Source: Euleptes europaea (taxonomy: Eukaryota > Chordata > Lepidosauria > Squamata > Sphaerodactylidae). Taken from it: 64,000 nucleotides of DNA. The notes beneath the pieces were generated by a model. It did no database searches. It was given only the letters and a program-made list of their open reading frames with translations, and was not told the DNA's origin. Of this stretch, positions 43,384-53,785 are shown in pieces. Each line of letters starts with the position of its first letter. Within the stretch, counting starts at the first letter, position 1. Position numbers and translations under genes: made by a program. Location: positions 16,946,501-17,010,500 of the forward strand of contig NC_079321.1 of NCBI RefSeq assembly GCF_029931775.1. The letters run 5' to 3'.

Positions 43384-43975
43384 CTGGATGCTTGAGGTAT
43401 GACTAGGAAGCTGCTTGAGGCATTCCTAGGAAGGAAAACCTCTATGTTCTGTTGTTGACCCTCTAGAGGAACTGGTTGGCCACTGTGTAAGGCAAGATGG
43501 TGCCTGGATGCTTGAGGTATGACTAGGAAGCTGCTTGAGGCATGCCTAGGAAGGAAAACCTCTATGTTCTGTTGTTGACCCTCTAGAGCACTGGTTCCCA
43601 ACCTGGGGTCCGTGGACCCCCAGGGGTCCACGAGAACTAAATTAAGGTCCACAAAACAAAGTTATAAACCCATAATACATTAATATTTTCAATTAAAAGT
43701 TCTCTATTATAAAATATATATATTCAAATATTATTCTAAGTTTAATGTTTAACTAATAGTTATGATTAAAGTTTATTTTCAAATTCTTGGAATTTTTATT
43801 TTGAACCTTGGGGTCCCTGCACCGAACAAAAAAGTCCTAGTGGTCCCTGGTCAAAAAAGGTTGGGAACCACTGCTCTAGAGGAACTGGTTGGCCACTGTG
43901 TAAGGCAAGATGGTGGACTAGATGGACCACTGGTCTGATCCAGCAGGGCTCTTCTTACATTCTTATATTCTTATT
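43384..43975 (+). repeat. 120-bp tandem duplication plus L2-like LINE end
   Basis: Unit 1 is 43384-43503. Unit 2 is 43504-43588 plus 43882-43916, split by a hAT element. The units differ at about one base. The last part is an L2-like LINE end ('tctgatccagcagggctc'). Confidence 0.88.
43589..43873 (+). mobile_element. non-autonomous hAT element (CACTGGTTCCCAACC ends)
   Basis: 285 bp, nearly identical to 10711. Both flanks are CTCTAGAG, a perfect 8-bp duplication. Confidence 0.95.
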
Positions 43976-44154
43976 CAGCCATCCTCCAAGTAGCCTTCTT
44001 CCATCCTAAGGAACCTACTTACAACTTAAGTGGCCCTTCCCCCAACAGAAATGCCAGTTCAGTTAGAGGAAGGCTTAGATTGGAGGTAAAAGGAAAGATG
44101 GGGTATAAATATATTGACTAAAATTAAAAAAAATATATTGCTCAGTGGAGTGGT

Positions 44155-44475
44155 AGAAGAAAAGAAGAGTTGGTTTGTATATGCCGACTTTCTCTACCAC
44201 TTAAGGAAGAATCAAACCAGCTTACAATCACCTTCCCTTCCCCTCCCCACAACAGACACCCTGTGAGGTAGGTGGGGCTGAGAGAGCTCTGAGAGAACTG
44301 TGACTAGCCCAAGGTCACCCAGCTGGCTTCAGGTGTAGGAGTGGGGAAACCAACCCGGTTCACCAGATTAGCCTCCGCTGCTCATGTGGAGGAGTGGGGA
44401 ATCAAACCCGGTTCTCCAGGTCAGAGTCCACCGCTCCAAACCACCACTCTTAACCACTACACCACGCTGGCTCCA
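44155..44475 (-). mobile_element. Sauria-type SINE, full length
   Basis: From the reversed tail 'agaaaagaagagttgg' to the head 'aaccactacaccacgctggc'. Confidence 0.9.
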
Positions 44476-44880
44476 CCCCACTGCCAGTGATCTTCAAGCT
44501 CCCCACAGAGCACGGGCCCACCTGAGCTGAAAGCACAAGACCTCAGAGTCATGTGATGGGAAGAAAGGGAGACAGACCAGCGTCAAGCCGAGGACTGCAG
44601 GCAGCTGATCAAGCATGACAAGCCAAGCAACTGGAAATGTACTGGAAGAAACAATCCAAAGGTTACTACCATGGAATCCTCTTTATCACTGAGTGGGGTA
44701 TTTCTGCTCCTCTCAGTATGGATGCAAAGGGAAGCTTTTGATATGCCTTCCCTTTCTATGGAGTAGGGCCTTTTGAACAGCGTCCTCAGGAGGGGCTTGC
44801 GACCCACCTCGACCCCCAAAGGTTGGAGTCCATTGACATAAAGATGTTGATGTTTGCATCTTGATTACATGTATGCGATT
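44476..44880. other. unassigned intron 1 DNA
   Basis: Nothing recognised. Confidence 0.4.
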
Positions 44881-45182
44881 CCAACTCTAAGAGCACTCTC
44901 GATCAGTAATGCTACTATACTTGAAAACAGTATGCTCGAAAATTCAATGTGTCTTATTTCCAACTCTAGGAGCACTCTCGCGTAGTGATGCTACTATTCT
45001 TGAAAACAGTATGCTCGAAAATTCAGCGTGTCTTATTTCCAACTCTAGGAGCACTCTCGCGTAGTGATGCTACTATTCTTGAAAATAGTATTCTCAAAAA
45101 TTCAACATATCTATTTCCATCTCTACAGAGTACGCTAGATCAGTGGTGCTACTATTCTTGAAAATAGTATGATCGAAAATTC
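44881..45182 (+). repeat. minisatellite, four units of about 79 bp
   Basis: Units start at 44881, 44960, 45039 and 45117 (79, 79, 78 and 66 bp). Each has 'ctctaggagcactctcg', 'gctactattcttgaaaa' and 'ctcgaaaattc'. TTCnnGAA and GAAnnTTC both occur in most units. Units 2 and 3 are most alike. Confidence 0.9.
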
Positions 45183-45554
45183 CCATTCCCCCCCCCCTTT
45201 CTCAAGTCGATCCCGCATACTTTTGAACTGGTGACATGTTTGTGATTCAACTTGAGTTTAGGCATATATGCTGCTTTTGCGTGTGCACAGTTATTAGCCT
45301 TAAATCATTCATCGTGGCCCTAGGCAGCTGGCCAGTAGCTACATGCTCGTGTCACGTATGTGTCAAGGTCGGGGGGGGCGTGGTATGCAGTATTTGCTTC
45401 TACCAAAGCAAATGTATGAGGCCTGCTGGAAAAGCACAACTTTTGTTTTTCTGACCTCCACAGCATACAAACTATTGTTCCTAAGTGGCAGTGAGAGATT
45501 GCTTATGCACCAAGTGTTTGCAGTCCAACTGAAGAATGTGCCTTTGAGACACAA
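45183..45554. other. unassigned intron 1 DNA
   Basis: No exon, RNA or repeat recognised. Confidence 0.4.
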
Positions 45555-45555
45555 A

Positions 45556-45957
45556 TGACTCTTGGCAGCCTCAGGACCATGAGGTTTTCAAGGCAAGAGA
45601 TGAGCAGAGGTGGTTTGCCATTGCCATCCTCTGTGTACACATGAACACATGAAGCTGCCTTCTACTGAATCAGACCATTGGTCCATCGAAGTCAGTATTG
45701 TCTACTCAGACTGGCAGCAGCTCTCCAGGCTCTCAGGCAGGGGTCTTTCACATCACCCACTTGCCTAGTCCCTTGAACTGGAGATGCCGGGGATTGAACC
45801 TGGGACCTTCTGCATGCCAAGCAGATGCTTTACCACTGAGCCATGGCCCCTCCCTGTAGCAACCCTGCACTTCCTCGGTGGTCTCCCATCCAAGTACTAA
45901 CCACAGCTGACCCTGCTTAAGTTCTGATGATCTTGGGCTAAGCTAAGCTATTCAGCT
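45556..45957 (-). mobile_element. 5S rRNA-derived SINE split by a tRNA-derived SINE
   Basis: Outer parts 45556-45635 ('gaggttttcaaggcaagag') and 45857-45957 ('tagcaaccctgcacttcc', 'tctcccatccaagtac') are one reversed 5S SINE. The inner SINE interrupts 'cctctgtgtagcaacc'. Confidence 0.88.
45636..45856 (-). mobile_element. tRNA-derived SINE (GGCTCAGTGG type), full length
   Basis: Reversed, complete from 'gaacacatgaagctgcc' to the head 'taccactgagccatggcc'. Confidence 0.92.
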
Positions 45958-46034
45958 GAAAACATTCAATTAAGGGGGGGGCAGTATTTTCCCCCAGGTG
46001 TTCTAGATGCTGCTTGTAATTTGCCTTCACAGTT

Positions 46035-46110
46035 ATTCCTATTATTTATTTGATTTATATCCTGCCCCTCCCAGCAGTGTCGGGCTCGGGGTGGCTGACA
46101 ACATATTACA
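46035..46110 (-). mobile_element. LINE 3' tail fragment
   Basis: 'tatttgatttatatcctgcccctccca', a reversed LINE tail. Confidence 0.45.
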
Positions 46111-46304
46111 TCATTTAATTGGTGAGTTTTTAGAATATTGTAAGGAGGTACAGAATGACCCAGATTCACTCCCGATAGTAGCTGATGAAGGTCTTGTTGC
46201 AAGTATGGAGCACTGAATATGTATAAGGTGTGTATGTTGTATGTTTTCATTGTTGTTGTTTTATGTTGTTGCGAAAATAAAAATTTACTTTAAAAAACCA
46301 TATT

Positions 46305-46573
46305 AAAAAGGTAAAGGTCCCCTGTGCAAGCACTGGGTCATGCCTGACCTATGGGGTGACGTCCCATCCTGATGTTTACTAGGCAGACTTTTGTTTACGG
46401 GGTGGTTTGCTAGTGCCTTCCCCAGTCATCTTCCCTTTACCCCCAGCAAGCTGGGTACTCATTTTACCGGATGGAAGGCTGAGTCGACCTCGAGCCGCCT
46501 ACCTGAAATTGACTTCCGTTGGAATCGAACTTGGGTCGTGAGCAGAGCTTGGACTGCAGTACTGCAGCGGTAG
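46305..46573 (-). mobile_element. tRNA-derived SINE (GTGGCGCAGAG type)
   Basis: Reversed: tail 'aaggtaaaggtcccctgtgc', centre 'gtgccttccccagtcatc', head with B box 'ggaatcgaacttgggtc'. A different family from the other SINEs. Confidence 0.85.
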
Positions 46574-46711
46574 GAAAAGGGAAGCGGGAGGGAAGGGAGG
46601 CCAGCTAAAATGGAAAACCATTGCTGCCCTCAACCGTAGGTCTGGCGAAACATCTCAGTTTTGCAGGCTCAGTTTTGCATCAAATCTCTCAGGGCCCTGG
46701 TCTCATTAGAG

Positions 46712-46997
46712 CAGTGGTTCCCAACCTTTTTTTGACCAGGGACCACTAGGACTTTTTTGTTCGGGGCAGGGACCCCAAGGTTCAAAATAAAAATTCCTGA
46801 GAATTTGAAAATAAACTTTAATCAAACCTGTGAGTTAAACATTAAGCTTAGAATAATATTTGAACATATATTTTTATAATAGAGGATTTTCAATGGAAAA
46901 TATTCATTTATTATGGGTTTATAACTTTGTTTCGCGGACCTTAATTTAGTTCTCGCGGACCCCTGGGGGTCCACGGACCCCTGCTTGGGAACCAGTG
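46712..46997 (-). mobile_element. non-autonomous hAT element (CACTGGTTCCCAACC ends)
   Basis: 286 bp, reversed relative to 10711. Both flanks are CATTAGAG, a perfect 8-bp duplication. Confidence 0.95.
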
Positions 46998-47578
46998 CAT
47001 TAGAGAGAGAGTTCCACCAGGCCAGGGTGGAAGCATGTTCCCACCATGTAAGTTATTATGCTAGAAACAGGATCAACTGCATGCTGTTGCATTTTCTAAA
47101 GGTAGCAGCTATGCTTTCTCTTCTAAAGCTGTTCATGCCGACAAAGATCTTTTTGCACTAAGCAAAATGCAGAGGTATTGAGACTGCCTCACACCTCCTC
47201 CCTTCTCTCTTAAGACTTACAAAATTGCTGCCTGTGCTTTTTCACTGTACCACGTAACATCCTTCCTGCCTTTCCTGATTTTCCCCCCTAAACATCTGGC
47301 TTATTGTTCAGATGAACTCAGAAACTTGTTCACTTTGTGGTGACTTTTTGGTTGGTGCTCATAAAGATACTACCTTACTGTTATGTTTGGATTTTTCCCC
47401 TTAACAGTCTGACGAGGCTACGGGGTTTTTTTACTTGGTAGACGTCTGGGGGGTGTCATATAACTCCACCACACTAGGATTGTTCTCAAGTATCGGACGT
47501 ACAACAACTGTGTCGTGTTGTTTTTGAACAGATGTTGGCTTTTCTACCTTTTTGAGCCTCTTGAGTTTTGGGAACGCC

Positions 47579-47726
47579 ATGATTTCATCCAATGAATACG
47601 GTCCCAATTCCTGGGAGCTCCTTGTTACTATTGACCATCAATATGAAGGAGAGCAGGAGTGCACACTTCGCGTTTCAGGGGATCTCCATGTTGGCGGAGT
47701 GATGCTGAAGCTCGTAGAACAAATCA
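47579..47726 (+). CDS. FERMT1: FERMT1 (kindlin-1) coding exon 2, start codon
   Basis: Kindlin-1 is an adaptor at focal adhesions that binds beta-integrin tails and helps talin activate integrins. This exon encodes residues 1-49 and the first base of codon 50. It begins [14 protein letters not shown] and contains [20 protein letters not shown], the kindlin F0 domain (ubiquitin-like), closely matching human kindlin-1. The ATG has G at -3. The exon ends at the donor A|GTAAGT. Two acceptors could begin it: 'cttaacag' (ending 47407) or 'gaacag' (ending 47531); neither changes the protein. With the second, the exon opens with a 7-codon upstream frame (47532-47555). FERMT1 rather than FERMT2 or FERMT3 is chosen because exons 3-7 fit kindlin-1 best. 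Confidence 0.95.
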
Positions 47727-47744
47727 GTAAGTAGATGTGTGATT

Positions 47745-47978
47745 TTTATTTATTATTTCATTTAAACCCTGCCTTTCTCCCCAATGAGTACCTAAAGCGA
47801 CTTACATCCTTCCTCTCTCCTCCATTTTATCCTCACCACAACAACTCTGTGAGGTAGGATAGGGTGCAAGTTTGTGACCGGCCCAAGATCATCCAGGAAG
47901 CTTCCATGGCAGACTGTAGATTCGAACCTAGGTCTCCCAGATCCTGGTCTGACAGCCTAGCTGCCAGACCACATTTTC
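47745..47978 (-). mobile_element. older tRNA-derived SINE in intron 2
   Basis: Reversed tail 'ccctgcctttctccccaatg', centre 'tcctctctcctccattttatcc', head 'ctagctgccagaccac'. It starts within 20 bases of the exon 2 donor. Confidence 0.78.
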
Positions 47979-48704
47979 CATATATAGTTCATAAAGGCAC
48001 CATAGCAGAGCAATTCATTGAATTTGAAACCATTCCTGGTTCTATTATTTATCACTGTTAATCTAATGACGCTTAATAGAAGACAAGAAGGCAGGTCCCT
48101 GCCCTGAGGAACTTGCAGTTTAATATATGTAATAGGAGAAATAACAGAGTGTGTGTGTAGGGGGTGGAATAGGCCTTCTTTCCCATTACAGATGCACACC
48201 CTTCATTTTAGTAGGAAAGAGGGAGTTGTGCCACCGGCATCCTCGAAAAGGCAGGGTTTGAAGAGAGATTTGGGAGGCAGTTTTGGGGTTAAGGAGCAGC
48301 AAGGGAGAAAGGTTAACAATGTTTGAATGCCCTCAGGGTATATAATCTGTTCTTGCATAGCTCTTTATAAAGATCAAAATGGATGAGAACGTTAACATAA
48401 AGAGCTGTGGGCAGAGACTCGTCCCAAGAAGTTTTTGTACTGGGACACAATGCAATTGTTCTTGTGTGCTGGGAACCATACTTTAGATTAATGATGGACA
48501 AGCTCCAATGGACACCAAGAATTTCCCTGTTAGTTCCTTTAAAGTAGTCAAGAAGAAGATGGCAAATGGGTAGGGCTGCGAAAAGACCTGAAAATCAGTG
48601 CATTTATCAGGTATTTCTTCCCTGCTTACAACCTCATTCTCTCCTCCATTTTATCCTCGTAACAGGATTCCCTTCGTTGCTAAAGAAGAGCAAAATAAGG
48701 TTTT
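47979..48704. other. unassigned intron 2 DNA
   Basis: No exon, RNA or repeat recognised. Confidence 0.45.
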
Positions 48705-49175
48705 AAAAGGTAAAGGTAGTCCCCTGTGCAAGCACTGGGTCACAGCAGCTCTTTGAACCTGTATTTCTCTCTCCTACATTTGAGTCATAGTTTAGCAGTG
48801 AAAAGGGGGGCGGCCAAGAATTTCTTTTACACACCCAATGGTTCTGACTAGTTTGAGACACCCCATTAGATATTATAAAGATAAAGGTCCCCTGTGCAAG
48901 CACCGGGTCATTCCTGACCCATGGGGTGACGTCACATCCTGACGTTTACTAGGCAGACTATGTTTTACGTGGTGGTTTGCCAGTGCCTTCCCCAGTCATC
49001 TACACTTTACCCCCAGCAAGCTGGGTACTCATTTTACCGACCTAGGAAGGATGGAAGGCTGAGTCAACCTTGAGCCGGCTACCTGAAACCGACTTCCGTC
49101 GGGATCGAACTCAGGTCGTGAGCAGAGCTTTTGACTGCGTCACGGCAGCTGAACACTCTGCGCCACGGGGCTAGT
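48705..49175 (-). mobile_element. tRNA-derived SINE (GTGGCGCAGAG type), plus an extra tail piece
   Basis: The main copy is 48879-49175 (tail 'ataaaggtcccctgtgcaag', head 'ctctgcgccacggggctag'). 48705-48742 repeats only the tail end ('cccctgtgcaagcactggg'). Confidence 0.88.
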
Positions 49176-49345
49176 TACTAAATAAAAAATAAGATTAGCA
49201 AAATTAAATAAGGGGGGGGGACAGGGGAAGGGGAAGTTGACCAGCTGCCCCAGTCCCTTTTGGCCTTCTTGGAGAACTCTCAACTGTGAGGCTGCATCCA
49301 CGTTCTCCTGGAATTTACTCTAGTGTGACACTACAGCAAATCATG

Positions 49346-49562
49346 AACATACGAACACATGAAGCTGCCTTCTACTGAATCAGACCCTCGGTCCATCAAA
49401 GTCAGTATTGTCTACTCAGACCGGCAGCGGCTCTCCAGGGTCTCAGGCAGAGGCCTTTCACATCACCTCCTTGCCTAGTCCCTTTAACTGGAGATGCCGG
49501 GGATTGAACCTGGGACCTTCTGCATGTCAAGCAGATGCTCTACCACTGAGCCACGGACCCTC
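49346..49562 (-). mobile_element. tRNA-derived SINE (GGCTCAGTGG type), full length
   Basis: Reversed, from 'gaacacatgaagctgcc' to 'taccactgagccacgg'. In intron 2. Confidence 0.92.
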
Positions 49563-50023
49563 ATTCGCTACTGGATTCTCTTATCACCAATCCAATCACC
49601 AATGGAAAATCCAGTCTGCAGCAGTGGCTACTGTGCACAGTACCATAGTGTCCAGGATTGTGTTGGTGCAGCCGGAGAACAGAACGACTTGTGTCATTCT
49701 GTGATCCTTTTGTAGACTTTTTTTCTGTTACTGAATATGTCTGCTGGGATTTCTTGAGGAAGACCAGTGTGTTGGGAGAGGAGCTTTTCAACCTTTTTAC
49801 CACATGCCATTTTCCTACTGAAAACGGCCCTTCCTGAGCAGCTTTCACTCCCTACTGGGGAAAAATGTAACTCCAGCAGTATTAAAAGTGGCTTGGGGCA
49901 GTGGCAGCAGCAAAAAGGTTAAATGTTCCTTCCTCCCCCCATACACACTGTATGTAAATCACAACTCTTAAGGGTTGCGTTCTGTAAAAGAAGCAAAAAT
50001 ATCTCAGAAAAGAGCTATAGAAT
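49563..50023. other. unassigned intron 2 DNA
   Basis: No exon, RNA or repeat recognised. Confidence 0.45.
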
Positions 50024-50243
50024 ACACATGAACACATGAAGTTGCCTTATACTGAATCAGACCCTTGGTCCATCAAAGTCAGTCTTGTCTACTCAGACTG
50101 GCGGCCGCTCTCCGGGGTCTCAAGCAGAGGTCTTTCACATCACCTACTGGCCTAGTCCCTTTAATTGGAGATGGCAGAGATTGAACCAGGGACCTTCTGC
50201 ATGCCAAGCAGAGGCTCTACAACTGAGCCACAACCCCTCCCCA
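50024..50243 (-). mobile_element. tRNA-derived SINE (GGCTCAGTGG type), full length
   Basis: Reversed copy, ending 8 bases before the tRNA-like sequence. Confidence 0.92.
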
Positions 50244-50250
50244 ATAGAAT

Positions 50251-50324
50251 TGGCCCATATGGGGATCGAACCCGCAATCTGGGCATTATTAGCACCGCGC
50301 TCTAACCAACTGAGCTAACTGGCC
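50251..50324 (-). tRNA. tRNA-Ile (anticodon AAU), possibly a pseudogene
   Basis: 74 nucleotides on the minus strand starting GGCCAGTTAGCTCAGTTGG, with the anticodon loop CTAATAA, the T loop TTCGATC and the end GGGCCA. It differs from the vertebrate tRNA-Ile-AAU I remember at about eight positions, most of them CpG-to-TpG/CpA changes. The D arm is intact. Mismatches: C27-C43 at the top of the anticodon stem, C50-A64 in the T stem and A5-G68 in the acceptor stem (the last pair is also unmatched in human). No encoded CCA and no T-run terminator follow. It lies antisense in FERMT1 intron 2, 193 bases before exon 3. The CpG decay pattern and missing terminator favour a pseudogene. Confidence 0.8.
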
Positions 50325-50517
50325 AGTTAGAATGACATGCAGAAGGCCGTCTTGCCCCAGAGACTGGCTGGCCAGTGCATGGATACGTTTGATGTTGAAA
50401 TGTGTAAGCCACGTTCTGCGTTGGTTGGTGTGTTCAAAAGAAAGCTTTATGGCTGCTCTGTTTTCCCAATTTCTCGGTGCTCATGCTTGGCTCATTGTGC
50501 TCCTCCTCCCCCCCCAG

Positions 50518-50751
50518 AGGTATCGCAGGATTGGTCCGACTATGCACTTTGGTGGGAGCAAAGGCAATGCTGGCTTCTCAAAACCCATTGGACGCTGGAC
50601 AAATACGGGGTGCAGGCGGACGCCAGACTCCTGTTCACCCTTCAGCACAAAATGCTGCGCCTCCGCTTGCCGAGCATGAAAACGGTGAGGCTGAACATCA
50701 GCTTCTCGTCAGTGGTCTTCAAGGTCGTCACAGACATTTGCAGGACCCTTG
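50518..50751 (+). CDS. FERMT1: FERMT1 coding exon 3
   Basis: Encodes residues 50-127, joining exon 2 as I-K-V-S-Q-D-W. It reads [20 protein letters not shown], then [15 protein letters not shown] and [16 protein letters not shown]: the rest of F0 and the start of F1. The acceptor is a CT-rich tract ending CCCCAG; the donor is G|GTAAGTGC. 234 bp, phase 1 to phase 1. Nearly every residue in the [18 protein letters not shown] block equals human kindlin-1. Two minus-strand SINEs upstream and a plus-strand SINE downstream of the same family flank it. Confidence 0.97.
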
Positions 50752-50814
50752 GTAAGTGCGGCACCTCCTGGCTTGTTAGTTCACTGCTGGACTAGGAGTT
50801 GCTTTGACGAAAAG

Positions 50815-51370
50815 CTAGGAAACCTTTATTATTTTTATTTTTCCAAACAACATAAAGACAACACATACAACCGACAACACACACTCCATATACATAGTCA
50901 ATGCTCCATGCCTAAAACAGGATCTTAGTCTATGAGCAGAGATACCTCATTCTGTATTATCTAGCATTAATCTTTAAATCTTACAAGTAAATAAATCTTT
51001 TAAATCAAGCGGGGGCTATATAAAATTATCCTCCCCCCTCTAGCAAAATTAACCACCATGCAAAACTTAATAGTTACTGCCTTATACTTATATATCAATT
51101 ACCATATCATCAAACATAATATCTAAACATAAATGGTTATACAAATTTAATATTATTAAATCTAATAAAGAGATATGCATATACATACCGAGCTACTTTC
51201 CACCACAGTGGCCTGCATTTGTAGCGCTACTAACACTGTTATATATTGGCTATAACTTTCCTTTCTGCAAGCTCCCTACACAGGGACTAATTTGCTACGT
51301 ACTCTTAATACAATTTCCAATTCTGCTGAAATTCTTCCATCGGTCTTTTATTCACGATGTTTTGTCTATG
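50815..51370. other. AT-rich intron 3 stretch, possibly a LINE 3' UTR
   Basis: Style resembles 38540-39055, with 'ccatcggtcttttattcac' near 51338. Family unknown. Confidence 0.35.
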
Positions 51371-52516
51371 CATAGAAAAGCTAGGAAACCTTCTGTGTGC
51401 ATTTACAGTGCTGGAACTTAAGAATCCTAGCCAGTGGGTTTGGGGGCCTGGGGTATCGCAAAAGCCACGCGATCCATTGATAATGGTCATTTTCATTGTT
51501 GCAGTTGCATTGCAGCAAAGAGTCGATGACAAAAGATATGGTGAATGGGTTAGACATTGAGTGTGTCTAGGAATTTTCACAATGGCATCAGATCTATGAA
51601 TTGTAGGATGTGGTTTTTCCAGCACAGAAACTGAAAAATCTGTAAAAATCGAGAGGATCTCAGTTTTAAAACCAGCCCCCTGTTCTCACTTTACTGCTGG
51701 GCCCACCTGTGTATTTTTAGCTTTTGTAGCTATAGGGGGAAAGCTTGAAAATGAGTTCATATCTTTGCTTTCCTTTTCCAGTCCCTTTCCCACACACACA
51801 TGGGCATCTCTCACTTCCATCAGAACCCCCAAATTCTGTTAATACACACATTTTCAAATGAATAAACGAAACACAGTTCAAATATGATAATTTGCCGAGT
51901 TAATTCCCTTTGCAGGTAGGGTTTTTTACTAACATATTGAAGGTTTAGAGCATAAGTAAATATTTATATTATACTTCGTAGACATTATTGGAATTACTAA
52001 ATATTTTTTGCAAAATATGCTTTAGCCGTTGTGGATGGATCACTGAGAGGTGAGTGATCGGGAGCGGCATTTTTGTGGATTTGGGACCAAACCCCACATG
52101 ACTTTGAAGATCAACAATTGGAACTTGAGACATGAGATTAGGTGCTGAAAAGCAGCCATTATGGGGGGATCTGATATGGATCGAGGCCATGGTTTTGGGA
52201 AAGGGGAGGATAACTCTCTGCCCCTCCCTCACGGTTTTCCCCATTCATAAAAGCCCTTTCAAAGGGCTGCTCATAAATAGTAGTGAAAAAATGAATATAA
52301 TACCAGTTGCTGTCCTTTTTTTTTCATTACTGGAGCTTAAAACAACCTGGGAGGCATTTTCTATGGGGGAAATGGCGCTCCGCATCTGATCCTTATTTAG
52401 GTTCCCGCAGCTATGGTTTAGGGGGAAATTACATGTCTGGAGTTCCAGTTTTGGAGTCAGGACCTGCATTAGGATCTTCCTGGCTTTTCCTTCCTCCAAT
52501 AGTTCCTTCCTCCAAT
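51371..52516. other. unassigned intron 3 DNA
   Basis: About 1.1 kb without an exon, RNA or named repeat. Confidence 0.45.
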
Positions 52517-52831
52517 AGCCAGCGTGGTGTAGTGGTTAAGAGCGGTGGTTTGGAGTGGTGGATTCTAATCTGGAGAACCAGGTTTGATTCCCCACTCCTC
52601 CACATGAGCGGCGGATGCTAATCTGGTGAACTGGGTTGGTTTCCCCACTCCTACACATGAAGCCAGCTAGGTGATCTTGGGCTAGTCACAGCTCTTAGAG
52701 CTCTCTCAGCCCCACCTACCTCAGGGTGACTGTTGTGGGGAGGGGAAGGGAAGGTGATTGTAAGCCAGTTTGATTCTCCCTTAAGTAGTAGAGAAAGTTG
52801 GCATATAAAAACCAACTCTTCTTCTTCTTCA
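52517..52831 (+). mobile_element. Sauria-type SINE, full length
   Basis: Complete, from 'agccagcgtggtgtagtgg' to (CTT)n. The next 55 bases are also found after the SINE at 57585. Confidence 0.92.
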
Positions 52832-52887
52832 CTGTACTTATTGTCTCTAAAAAGAGCCATAAAGGTTCCAGTCAGCAAATCTTCTTT
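52832..52887 (+). repeat. SINE-associated 3' flank, copy of 57899-57955
   Basis: 'agagccataaaggttcca' and 'tcagcaaatc' follow both SINEs with only a few differences. The sequences before the SINEs differ. Confidence 0.8.
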
Positions 52888-53093
52888 TCAACCCCTGGGG
52901 AAGTGTATTTCTGGGGTTGATCAACAGCGGTTAACACCTTCCACTTCCAGGTTATGGGGTTTCAGCATCCTGCATAGTACAGTCTTAGAATGTGCCTCAG
53001 GTAATCATCTTTCTAATGGGGACTGAGGATGTATCAGACAACAGTTTCACTACTCTTTTGGATATTTTTGTATATTCAAATATTACTGTGGAG

Positions 53094-53312
53094 TAGTTTT
53101 GCCAGCACCGGGTGGGGAAATACCTGGGGAATTTGGAGGTGGAGCCTGAGGAGGACAGGGTTTAAGGAGGGGAGGAACTTCAATGGGGTATAATGCCATA
53201 GAGTTGAACTGCCAAAGCAGCTATTTTCTCCAGGCGAACTGCTCGCTGTCGCCTGGAGATCAGTTGTAATAGCGGGAGATCTCCAGCCACCACCTGGAGG
53301 TTGGCAGCCCTA
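53094..53312 (+). mobile_element. short hAT-like MITE (TAGGGTTGCC family)
   Basis: 219 bp, ends TAGTTTTGCC and GGCAGCCCTA. Both flanks are CTGTGGAG, a perfect 8-bp duplication. In intron 3. Confidence 0.9.
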
Positions 53313-53571
53313 CTGTGGAGCGATCCACCATATTGGCTTGTGTGAATTCTGCCATTTGGTTTTATATTTCAGTGGTTTTACAGCTTTAAACAAGGTAAGA
53401 TAAGGCTGTTTACTCAGTAAGTTAGATAAGTATAATAAAGGTCATTTACTTTTAGGCCCAAGGTTGGATATACTGTATGAAATTCCAGACTCTTTGTTCT
53501 GAGCAGAGGTTGTCACCAACAGACATGCAATTGCACATTCATGTTCTTTTATTTTACAAAATGTATATCCC

Positions 53572-53785
53572 GCTGAGGGGCTGTGGCTCAGTGGTAGAGC
53601 CTCTGCTTGTCATGCAGAAGGTCCCAGGTTCAATCCCCAGCATCTCCAGTCAAAGGGACTAGGCAAGGAGGTGATGTGAAAGACCCCTGCCTGTAACCCT
53701 GGAGAGCCACTGCTGGTCTGAGTAGACAAACTGACTTTGATGGACCGAGGGTCTGATTCAGTATAAGGCAGCTTCATGTGTTCAA
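53572..53785 (+). mobile_element. tRNA-derived SINE (GGCTCAGTGG type), full length
   Basis: A box TGGCTCAGTGGTAGAGC, B box GGTTCAATCCCC, end 'ggcagcttcatgtgttc'. Opposite in orientation to the SINEs before exon 3. Confidence 0.92.
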
